Below, one piece after another: positions 34,271-47,110 of a stretch of DNA of 64,000 nt. Both the position numbers and the translations under genes were made by a program. This stretch comes from Phascolomyces articulosus (Eukaryota > Mucoromycota > Mucoromycetes > Mucorales > Lichtheimiaceae). Location: NCBI GenBank assembly GCA_025677815.1, contig JAIXMP010000001.1, positions 1,302,001-1,366,000 of the forward strand, written 5' to 3'. The notes under the pieces were generated by a model. It was given only the letters and a program-made list of their open reading frames with translations, searched no databases and was not told where the DNA came from. The stretch's first letter is position 1. Each line of letters begins with the position of its first letter.

Positions 34271-37200
34271 TTTTTTTCTTTAAATTGAAAAAAAAAAGAA
34301 AATATATATAAATCGAGGGCTTAAAAAAGAAACAAAAAAAGAGAGAAAAAAAAGAGAGAAAAGAACAAGTGTGTGAATGATTACAATCTATTAAATAGAG
34401 TAAAAAAAAAAACTCATTGTAGCACATTAAAACCTTATACCACTCAAATGGAGCGGAGCAAATAATAAAAAAAAGATGATAGGCAAAAAACACCTTTTTC
34501 GATGGCCAATGCCATTTTTATTTTATTTGATCCGCTACTGTTGTTTGTTACTCAAATGTTTTTTATGTTTAATACACAACATAGTAATATACATGTTAAG
34601 AAGAGTTGATAGTTATATAAAAGAATTACATGATTGTATATATAACTTGTTGTTAAGTCAAAAAAGCGCGGAATGTACCTTTCCAGGTTTTTACGGGTCT
34701 TTTTTTTTTAGTGTGTGATATGTAATGCAGTTAAAAAAAAAGTTTTTTTTGCTGTACAACACATTTTTTTTGGCACCCAATTTTTTTTTCTTTTAAAACA
34801 ACATTACAAATCTAGGCCAAATCCCATCATCACGTTTTTTTTTATATGACTGATGGGATAAATTGATGTGCTTTGTATAAAACAAAAGTTACTCGGAGAT
34901 GAAGAAAAGTGTAGTAGTCGTTAGAGTGATACAAAAATCCAAGAACTACACTTAATTTGGTGTTTTTTTACAACAGAAACACAGGACGGGTAGTTAAATC
35001 TTGTACTTTCTTTAAACATGTATACACCAATAAATATACATTTAAAAATGACTACCTGTTGCAGCTTTACTACTGTTTGTTGCTGCGAGAATAGAAAGGT
35101 CGTACCATATATTATACATGTGCATGTTTGACGATGACAAAAGGAAATGATAAACCCTTTCAAAAAAAACATTAGACAGAAGAATAATGATATATAGAAG
35201 AGAGTACATATAATTTAAAATCCGTACCACTCTATCATATATACTTTGTGAACCTCAAAATTTATATATCGAACATGGCATCATATCACACAACATAAAA
35301 AAAGCACACCAGTATAACCCGAGTCATCCGAAGCATTTCCTTCCTAAAAATTATACTATATTTTTATATCTATTGTCATTATCATCATGTTCATCATCAT
35401 TCGATTCTATAATGGAGTTCATAGTTCGTACAATGGAATTTTGAAATATCTTATCTGTAATGTTCCGCACTTTTTTTTTTTTGTTATATACGCTGTAAAA
35501 CAATGATCTGATTACATGAGCTCTCTCTCTCTCTCTGCTTGATATGTACCGTATCAATTATAGGTAAGAATAAACGTGCATAATGATTGTTTCAAGTATA
35601 TATAAATTGCCTCACTCTCACTTTTTATAATATTTAGTAGTAATGATCAATTAATAATTCAATAATATGAAATGCAGAAAGAAAAATAAATAGCAGTAAT
35701 GTTTGTATTATCATTGTTATTTTTGGTTATTTTTTGTCATATTTATTCTTGGTATACTCCAAATGCAGTGAAACACTTGTCATCTTTTAAGTTCGTTATT
35801 ATTTTTACAAGTAGACTGTAATTTTTACCTTTGAAAAAAAATAAAAAATAAAATGAATTATATATCTTTATCAAGAAGTATTATTCCATTATGAAATTGC
35901 TTCCCTGTTTGGTGAAAATAGCCTTTATTAAAGTGAAACGAAGACGACGACGACGATGATTTTCTTTTTTTTCAAATTTGAATTTTTATTTTACCATGAA
36001 ACATATTTTTGTTGTTGTTGTTGGGGGAGGAGGGGGAGGGAGGGGAGTACAATGAACCCAAATAATAAAGCTTGTGTCCTATTTTGCATTAGTATAATAT
36101 CTACACGTATAAAAAAGAATCAAGGCTAGCCAATCATTTCATAATTTCTATTCTTTTTAAACATTCGATTATTATCCCAACAAGTCATTCTCAGAATATT
36201 TTATAAGACTTCTTGAGGACTCTCTCTCTCGATTTTCTATATATTTTATTTTATGCAAACAAAATAACAAGGTTTGTATGACAATCAAGAAGAGCTATTC
36301 CTTTTTTTTTTATTTCTGTTTTTATTTGCTCCGCAGTATTGGGTTGTTGTTTAAGATGAAGATCGATCTGTGTGATATGATACCCACTATGATGGATAGG
36401 TATACCCATACCCGGTTTATATATATAATACTAAACCCTGGAACCAGGTTAAAAGAAAAAAAAAGTAATCTTTACACCATCATATTATCTTATATATATA
36501 ATAGCATCAGCAATACTTTCCTACAGTGTTTCATCAAAAAGTATTCTTTTTTATTTTATTAGCGCGCGCAGCAGTAAATTAGGAATAAAATTCTTTGTAT
36601 GTAAAGGCTAAAAGGAAAATAATTTTATTTAAAAACCAATCAAGAAAGATCTTTTTTACAGCATGCATACGTACATTTATCATTAAAACCATTTGTTCAA
36701 ATCCAATACATATTATATAGACATGATTGACCTTTCCTTTTTTAATAACATAAAGGAGGACAAGGAGGAAGGGATTGTCAAATAACCTTTTTTATTATTT
36801 AGTCTGCCAAAATGTTAATGATAATAATGGTAGTGCTTGGTAAACAATTCAATCTTATCGATAAGATATATTTGTAGAAGAACACCCAAAACAAATGTTC
36901 TCTCTATCGATGTTGATTAATATAATTTATCACTCTGGTATAATAATTTGTTCATCATGAATCCTATTCAAAAATGTATAATTATAAAGACGTAGAGTTT
37001 AAAGTTGTTTTGTGTGTCCATGTAAAAAGATGTATGGAATGGGAGATAAATCGTAAACAAAATACCTTTATTGTTGAGAACAGACTGGGGTAAACGCGCT
37101 ATGGCCACCTTTGTTCATGAGTCGGAGCACATTTCATTCCAATTCATTTCTAATTCATATGATCCACTCTTATCTATTGGGGTGAAACTACTCTTCTTTT

Positions 37201-37887
37201 CTTTTATGATTGTATTATATGTATGACCAACCATTCCTCGTAAATACTCACTTTGAAAATAAATAAAAAAAGTAATGAGTCTAATAAGAATAGGATTCAT
37301 TGAAAAGAAGTGTTGAAAAATATAGAAAATAATTTTTCATTTTTGATGACTTCAAAAAACGTGCAAAATTAAAAAAAGGTCATGCGAACACCCAAAAAAA
37401 GATCGGCAGTTCTCGGAGAGAGAAAGAAAGTGTGAAATGGGTTCATTAACAAAAAATGTGGAGTAAAAAAAACATGGAATGATGTTTTTTTTTAATAAGA
37501 AATAATAACGAACGATAGAATAGAAACGCGTATGCAAAAAAAAAGAAATACTTTTTCTTTCTTTCTTTCTTTCATATACAATTATATACTTCTTTAACTT
37601 AAAAAAAAACCATGTATTTTTTAATTGCAAAACAAAGACAAGGTAAACGCACGTTCCTTTTTCAACATCCATCCGGAAAACATGAAAAGCTTGTGACTCA
37701 AAAAAAAATTCAAAACGGAATATGGCTGAAAAGGAATTTTTTTATTTTTTTTATTTTTCACTATTAGCCTCCTCTCCTTTTTTTTTTCCTTTATCCCATT
37801 TTCTAAAAGTCAAATCTTCCTTCTTGTGTGTAAACTTGTATAAACGGGTTTGCCTATTTATTTATTTATTTATTTTTTTCAGTCAAT
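34271..37887. other. Long intergenic region (3.6 kb)
   Basis: Divergent spacer between the minus-strand transporter and the plus-strand phosphatase. Low-complexity A/T tracts, a (GAC)-rich stretch at 35940, G-rich run at 36025-36048 and a (TTTC)n run at 37556-37574. ORFs of 60-106 codons on both strands lack domains and signal peptides that hold up. I see no supportable gene. The sequence just before 37888 ends TTTTTTCAGTCAAT, so a 5'-UTR intron acceptor is possible. Confidence 0.5.
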
Positions 37888-39591
37888 ATGGCACGACAAT
37901 ATGTTCAGCGTTTAACAACGCTATCTCAATTATCACAATGGACAGCAGCAAAACCTTTATTGACTCCGTCATTGGCTTATTTACGACCTACTGTCAATGC
38001 TCAACGATTACTTACATTTAGTGCTCAACAACAGCAGCAACAGCAACAACAACAACAACAAAATCAAAATCAACATTCATCGTCTAGTTCAATACAAACA
38101 GGGACCCTATTTGATACAACATGTGCTTCTCCTACTTCAACAACCCCACCATCTCCAACATTGGATCGGTTATTTAACGATGTAGTACAACTTAAACAAG
38201 TACCGCCCAATACTTCTACGATGGTAGACCATGAAAAAAATAATAATACCAAAGATACCACCGTGACAAATACAAGTGCGTTAGAAGATAATACCAATAA
38301 GCAACAAATGGATCCAAAAGATGCTACTACCGATTGTTTTCAATTTGTGGCCCATGCAGCTTGGCATCCAAAAAATCGAAACGCAAGACAACGTCAAAGT
38401 GAAGATAAACTTCCTTATTGGAAACGAGCTAAAGTGGGCAATGTCGATGCAGGTGAAGATGCTTTTTTTCATACATATACACCTTATGGTATGGCATTAG
38501 GTGTTGCGGATGGTGTAGGTGGTTGGGCTGAAGCAGGTGTTGATCCAGGTAAATATATATATATATATCTTTTATATACATCCTTCATCGGATGATTTTT
38601 TTTTACATGGTTGTTTATTGAGGATGAAGGATGGAGGAATCTTTTTTTTTTTTTTTTAAAAAAAACACAAGTTTTTGATTATCCATGACATTAATCTTAT
38701 CTCTCTTTTCTCTCCCTTTTTTTCCCTCCTCTCTTCAGCCATCTTTTCATGGACCTTGATGAATAATGCGGCAGGTGTGGCGAAAAAAGCCGAACAAAGT
38801 CCTCCAATTCATGCATTACAAATTCTCGATACAGCGTTTCATCAACTGCGACGAGGTGGTAAAGTCGCAGCAGGCAGTAGTACTGCTTGTATTCTCAACT
38901 TATGTAAAACAACGGGTGAAATGACAAGTGTGAATTTAGGAGATAGTGCTTTTGTATTGATTCGTGATGAAAAGATTGTTTATGAAAGTCCAAGTCAACA
39001 ACATTATTTCAATTGTCCGTAAGTATACCCCATGTCAAAGGAAGTGTATGTGTATGTGTATATATATATATGTGTGTATGTGTGAATATATATATAAAAT
39101 AAATCCGAAACTCAAACTTGATAATCGATAATAGATATCAGCTGACCGTGGTACCGGATACCTACCCAGACAGGGATAGTTTTGTCACCGATATGCCAAA
39201 AGATGCAGACCAAAAGACTTTCTTTTTAAAAGATAATGATATTATTTTATTAGCCACAGATGGTTATTTTGATAATGTTTATCCCCAAGAAACATTATCT
39301 TTGATTAATTCTAATATGAAATCCATTGTTCATCCATCATCAACAACATCGACCAGTATGACAGATGAAGAAGTGGCATCTACAGTACGAGGATTGGCAA
39401 AGAGTTTAACCGATGCAGCAAGACGATATAGTTTGGATCCGAAACGTTTGAGTCCATGGGCACGCGATGCAAGAGCTCATGGAAGTAATTATCGTGGTGG
39501 TAAAATTGATGATATTACTTGTATTGTGACATTGGTAAGAGGACTTCAGCATCAACAACAACAACAACATCAACCTACTTCAACAGATTAA
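37888..39591 (+). CDS. PTC7: PP2C-type protein phosphatase, mitochondrial PTC7-like
   Basis: Metal-dependent Ser/Thr phosphatase of the Ptc7/PPTC7 branch, which acts in mitochondria (in yeast on coenzyme Q biosynthesis). Exons 37888-38548, 38739-39018 and 39135-39591 give 465 residues. Residues 1-50 are basic, hydroxylated and free of acidic residues, typical of a mitochondrial presequence; a poly-Gln tract and a Ser/Thr-rich linker follow. The catalytic domain starts near FQFVAHAAWHPK. Metal-binding motifs are AGEDAFF, VADGVGGWAEAGVDP, then AGSSTACILNL and VNLGDSAFVLIR, LLATDGYFDNV and finally GKIDDITCIV. All the conserved aspartates are present. The tail is Gln-rich. It converges on the HERP-like gene with 866 bases between stops. 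Confidence 0.9.
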
Positions 39592-40457
39592 ATGTTCTCA
39601 GTCAACATTCTCCTCCTTCCTTTCGTTCGATTACGTTCCTTCTTTTTTTTATAAAAATTCGTTTCTTTTTTCAAACAATAACAAAAAAAAAGTTCCCAAC
39701 AACAACACCCACCATCCACTCATCACATCGATTCCATTCCTCTCTCTCTCTCTTTTTTTTTCTTTGTTTCCGTTCCATCCACTATCATTATCTATTATTA
39801 TACATTATACATATACATTCTATATCAAATATATACTACAACCACACTCACACACCATTATACAATATCATGCAATAACTACAAACTCACACATTTAGCA
39901 TTCTATTTTATTTTATTATTATTGCAACCATCTTTTTATATAAGCATTATTATCCCCTTCCCTTTCAAATTACCTCTTTAAAATCCTCTTTTTATCCTTT
40001 CATTTTTTTTTATTCCATCAACAACAAACCATCATTCTTTATCCCGCATTTTATTTTTATTATTATTATTATCATTCAAATAATTTAGATGTAATTCGAT
40101 CTTTTATCAAAAAAATGAAAACAAAAATAAAAATTTGCTTATATATCCAATGCATTTATCAAAAATGAAAAAAAAACAATTTCTAATTATAATTAAAAAA
40201 TTGTGTATATATGATGTGTGTGTGTGTGTGTATGTGATTATTAAAAAAAGCGCTACGTTGTGTGTGTTTTGTATATATATATAAAGTGGAGGGGGAATAA
40301 TACAAAAAAAAAAACCAATTTTTTTTTTTTGGAGTAAATAGTACTATTTTTTTTTCTTCTGATACGTAATATATTTATTATTATGTAAATGATGATAAAA
40401 CTTGACATCATTTTATCACGAGTCTTGCTTTTCTTATTTAGAAGATAACTATTTTCT
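39592..40457. other. Convergent intergenic region
   Basis: Pyrimidine-rich 3' flank of the phosphatase gene, then AT-rich DNA with (GT)n at about 40214-40231 and AT runs near 40273. The 119-codon ORF starting at 39519 is an out-of-frame reading of the phosphatase tail and its flank. Confidence 0.6.
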
Positions 40458-42106
40458 TTACATGTTTTCCCACTATCAAATAATAATAAAGAGAAGTTAA
40501 TATATAGTATAATAAGACAACAAGAGGAGATAAAGACGGAAAAAAAAACTTACTGCTTCATTTTGACCATTATCCAAAGCTTGAGCAATACGAGCATCAT
40601 GCCCATAATTAGGCCATAAGGAGGCAATAAATGTATAAGCACCTCGTTTCAATGTACCAAGTAATGTAGTGGGTTGTTGCCTTTGTTGAGGGATATTACC
40701 TGCTGTTGTTGTGGAAGTAGAAGGTGAGGATGCTTGTTCATTTGTATTATCAAGTTGGGGTGTGGAAGGTGCGGACGAATCCGTTGAGGCTGCAGCAGCA
40801 GCATTGTTATTATTATTATTATTATGTGTGGCAGGAGGGGAAACAGGTGGTTGATTTTGTTGTGGTTGAGAAGGACCTTGTTGTTGTTGTTGTTGTTGTT
40901 GTTGTTGAGGTGGATGAAATGGAGGATGAGGTCGATTCAAATCCTCAGGTCGTACACGTTGAATCACAAATCGTAATCGACCCGTTTGATAAAGGAAAAA
41001 GATAAATGCCAATACATGGAAAAATAAGATTCGTTCCAAACTGGCATCTTGACAAAGTATGAATAAAATAAAAATAAGCTTTAATGCTAACCAAACAGAA
41101 GTGGCACGTTGAACTCGATTTTGTGCATGAATAAAAACAGGTGCTCGAATACCACCCCTTCCTTGTTGCTGTTGTGGCATTGGTTGTGCTTGTTGTACCT
41201 GAGGTTGTTGTTGTTGAAAATGAGGTTGTGGAGTATATCCTCCTTGAGGTTGAAAGGTTGGATGAAATAATGATTGTTGTTGTTGTTGTAATTGAGGTGC
41301 AATTGCGGGTACAAGTACAGGTGCTAAATAATATTGTCCACTACATTATAGAATAAAATATAGAACAATGAATATGACTTTTGCTATTCTACCCCACCAA
41401 AAAAAAAAAAAAACTCCTTGATTCCAAAGAAGATGTATATCAAACTTACTTTAATGCAATGACTTGATATCCCCCGGGTAAAAGAGATGGATACCCTGGC
41501 ATCATTTGTTGTTGTTGTTGTTGAAACGTTGTAAAACTAGATTGTGAAGTACCAGGAAGTGTTGTTGATTCATTTTGTGAAGTTGTATTAGTAGGAGGTG
41601 GAACAGAAGAACTCGCTGTTGCTGTTGCTGACATGGCATTGGATAAAGGGGAAGGTACGTTCGGTCGGGTATTCATATAGGGTGAAGATGATGAGGTCGT
41701 GGTCGTATTATTATTATTCGTAGAACTAGATGTTACAACAGGTGATGGTTTAACAACTAAATGAAATGTTGGAACGGAATTGACATCGGTCTAGAAGAAA
41801 AAAAAGATATCATGAGTTCTTTTCCCTCCCTTTTATTTTTGGTAAATAATAATAATAAAAAAGATGAACGAGATGAATAAAGTTTTTTTTTTTTACCTTT
41901 TCAAGAATTCGACTCAATGCATCAGTGTCATTCAAGAGTTTACCAGCGAATATAATACGTTGATCCGATGGCGTTGGTTTTTTTGGATGGACTGTATGAA
42001 TTAATTGTTTTAGTGCATGAACAGAAGCATGGCGTTGAGTTGTTAACGTTAAAGTTTCACTCATGGAAGGTGAACGAATTTGTACTGTTAATGATTCCCC
42101 TTCCAT
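40458..42106 (-). CDS. HERP-like ubiquitin-domain ER membrane protein
   Basis: Likely homolog of HERPUD proteins, which sit in the ER membrane with a cytosolic ubiquitin-like domain and support ER-associated degradation with the Hrd1 ligase. Exons in coding order: 41897-42106, 41450-41790, 40554-41340 and 40458-40472, giving 450 residues. Residues 1-80 form the ubiquitin-like domain (LTVQIRSPSMSETLTL, KQLIHTVHPKKPTPSDQRII, FAGKLLNDTDAL). A Pro/Gln/Ser/Thr-rich linker follows. Residues about 230-285 hold two close hydrophobic segments (LIFILFILCQDASLERILFF, then VLAFIFFLYQTGRL) forming a membrane hairpin, then poly-Gln, poly-Asn and poly-Ala tracts. The last exon encodes only WENM and the stop; it fits phase but is a weak inference. 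An in-frame upstream ATG at 42208 is less likely because it reads through a T-rich leader. Membrane hairpin and Ubl order support HERP; sequence identity in the C-terminal half is low-complexity. Confidence 0.7.
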
Positions 42107-44210
42107 AATTTTTTTTAATGTAAGAAAAAAAGTTGAAAAGAAAAAGAGATAAAGTGTATATAGTTTTTTTTTTTTACTACTATTAAATAGAGTGGAGAAT
42201 GATTTCATCCTCCCGCTCTTTGCATCATTCCTCTCACTGTTACAATGAGATTTCTAATGTTCCCCAGTGATAATCGCCACGTTGACCAATAGGAGACGGG
42301 AATAAATCAACAGCATTTCTTTTTTGGGTGGCGAGGAAAAATAATTCAAGAGCCATCATAATACCTAGTTGATAAAATGAGTTTTTTTTATCAAGGCTGT
42401 TGTGTTCCAATGCAATCAGTAGTATACAGTTAATTTTATTTTGTTGATAAATTATTATAGACCTTGTGTGTCTTATTCATAATGTGGTGTGCTTTTGTTA
42501 CAAGTTATATATGCATAGTTGAGATCTGTAATCTTTTCCTATAAACAAAAGAAATTACTAAAAAAAGTATTTTGCATATGAGACACATAACAATTAACGA
42601 GATAGGGTCTCTTAGCAATATTAAGAACAAGTTTTATATTATATTACGTACTCACCCTGGTTCTTTTTTTCTGACCATTGGATTTTTGCAAGACAGATTC
42701 ATCTTCAACAAAAGATAGAGAATGTAAATAGTAATCCTTTTACATTTTATTACCTTTTAGAAGAAGCAGCTTTTGTGCAAAAAGTCTATTTGTATTCTTC
42801 TTGAACAAAGAAATGTAAACTACCTTGCATCAAAACAAATAGGCTGACAGTTATGTGTATACCAAGAAGTATGTAACCGTATATGCTTCTTTACTCCGTA
42901 TTTTAATGAAAAACAGGGAAGCTTTTTTTCATATCAGTATGGTAATCATTAAATGATCAATAAGAACGTGTACTCTATTATTCATCATTTGATTACTAAG
43001 AAGAATGCTGATAATCAATTCAAAGAAGGACAATAACATGAGCATTTTATTATTATGATGCTAATCGTTTTTACTAACAAAGAACAAAATGATACATATA
43101 CAGATGTTTAAAGAACAAACTGAACCCTTATCTATGGTGTCCTCATACATAAAGGAGGCTATTCATTCTATCTTTCCTAATCAAAATTGCATCCATATCC
43201 AAAGAGTTTCTGATATAGATTAGAGTGTAAAAAAATTCACGTTACTCAAAAGGTATAATAAATTGGTGCTTAGCTTATTATTATTATTATGTACAGCCAC
43301 ATTTATTTTACATGATCTACTATCGATACTATACTATACTACACTACATATAAAAGAAAAAGAATTATCGTGAATTGCATATTTTTTATATGTATCATAT
43401 TAGAGACGAGAGAAACAAATGCAAAAAAGAGGCTGAGTGCATTGTATAAATATATTTATATAAACATTCAAAGCCTATTATTATCCATGTGTTGTGTTTG
43501 TTGGTCATTATATGTAAAAATATTTTTACACTGACAACAACAACAACAACAACGAAAAATGACATTATTACAAATATTTTGATATTCTTTATCCGATTAT
43601 TGACCATATATGGATGTGATTTATGGTATGGTCATAGCAACACGGATAAAAAATAAAAAAGAATGTCTATTTTTGATGATGCTGAGCGATGATGGATCTA
43701 TCTAAAGAAATTCCACATCACAATATTACATGAAAAGAAAGCTTCACGGGTTCGTGGGTGTTGGAAAAAGGTGATAAATATAATAATATATAAAAGACGT
43801 GGAACCTAAAGAGGTTTCGATCATAAGGTTGCACGGTGCTAAAAAAAAAAGAGTTTATTATCCCTCATAACAGTCATTTTAATTATATTAAAAAAAATCT
43901 TTTTTTATTATTTTTACGATCATAAAAAATGAACAAAACATTCGCTTAAATAATAGGTTTCATATTATGTTTAAAAATAATGTTGGATTTAATATGTTGT
44001 CATCGATTTTTCTGTAAAGAAAAAAGTTTGCCAAGAAGTTAAGACACAGAAAAAAAAAGGAAGAGTAGAATAGAATATCAAGCAAAACAACCTCTTCTTG
44101 GCTCACTCTTTCAACCACTTTGCGTCTTACTGTATGTGACTTTTTTTTCATATATAAATGATTTAAATCAAAGAAAATCAATAATCATATTCTTTTCGAC
44201 TCCTTTTTTC

Positions 44211-44245
<35 letters not shown>

Positions 44246-44341
44246 ACTAACGATTAAAACTATCACTTAATACTCTTTATTATTTAAAAATATTTTATCA
44301 TACTTGTTTTTTTAAATTAATAACGCATAAAATATACAAAA
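42107..44341. other. Divergent intergenic region (2.2 kb)
   Basis: Promoter space for the HERP-like gene (left) and the CYSTM gene (right). AT-rich with scattered (ATT)n runs. ORFs at 43395-43607 and 43960-44181 on the minus strand have no domains. Pyrimidine tract at 44201-44246 precedes the CYSTM gene. Confidence 0.5.
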
Positions 44342-44706
44342 ATGGACAAAGGACAACAACAATATCAATACCCACCTCCACCTAATCCAAGCTATTATCC
44401 TCCTCCACAAAATCAAAGTTATTATCCTCCACCTCAACATACACCGCAGCAACAATATTATCAACCGCAGCCCCCTCCTCAACAAGTCTATGTTCAACAA
44501 CCACAACAAGATCGTGGTGGTGATGGCATGTGTTTAGGATGGTAAGTGAATAATATATATATATATTAATTTTAATTTTGGATTTCATGGTGATGGTATA
44601 TAGGATGATTTTTTTTATATATATTAACGGAATAATTTTATCATCATATAAAAATATTAGTTTGGCTGCATGCTGTCTTTGCTGTACCTTGGATGCCTTG
44701 TGCTAA
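44342..44706 (+). CDS. CYSTM-family cysteine-rich tail-anchored mini-protein
   Basis: Small membrane-associated protein of the CYSTM class: a Pro/Gln/Tyr-rich N-terminal half and a C-terminal cysteine-rich hydrophobic stretch. Exons 44342-44541 and 44661-44706 give 81 residues. The N-terminal 57 residues repeat SYYPPPQ-like units. The C-terminal end is MCLGCLAACCLCCTLDALC followed by a stop, with eight cysteines in 19 residues, as in CYSTM proteins linked to stress and metal tolerance. The cysteine-rich part is split by the intron, so its second half is not visible in any single ORF. Donor GTAAGT and acceptor ATTAG are canonical, and the joined codon gives cysteine. Confidence 0.85.
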
Positions 44707-46758
<2,052 letters not shown>

Positions 46759-47110
46759 ATTTATATTTATATATCATATACAAAAAGTATATGTATAATA
46801 CAATAACAAACTCATTCATTCATGCATGCATAAATGTATATTTATATTATATCATTATTATATTATTCATTTTTTTACTTTTTACTTTTGACGCATCCTT
46901 CTTTTTTTTCTTCTCATTATGCTGTAGAGATGGCAATGTTCAATATCATGACTATTGATTGAATTATAAACAAATGTAATTAAATTGCTCTACATAAAAT
47001 ACATTACCAAGCTATATTATTCTTTATTATTATAACATAACATATAACTTGACGCTAAAAACTTCCTACTTGTGGAATTATTATGAGCCCCTTTCACCCT
47101 CTTTTGATTA
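46759..47110. other. Intergenic spacer to the transposon
   Basis: 3' flank of the methyltransferase gene; AT-rich. It ends with the TA dinucleotide (47109-47110) duplicated at the mariner insertion. Confidence 0.6.

Noticed and set aside
37352..37672. 106-codon minus ORF with aromatic-rich sequence
   Set aside because: Read through poly-A/T and (TTTC)n tracts; no domain.
39519..39878. 119-codon ORF at the phosphatase 3' end
   Set aside because: Out-of-frame reading of the phosphatase tail continuing into pyrimidine-rich 3' flank.
40724..41356. Val-rich plus-strand ORFs
   Set aside because: Antisense of Gln/Asn tracts in the HERP-like gene.
42181..42208. Upstream in-frame ATG (42208) for the HERP-like gene
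   Set aside because: The extension is a translation of a T-rich leader (LYLFFFSTFFL); the Ubl domain begins normally at the ATG at 42106.
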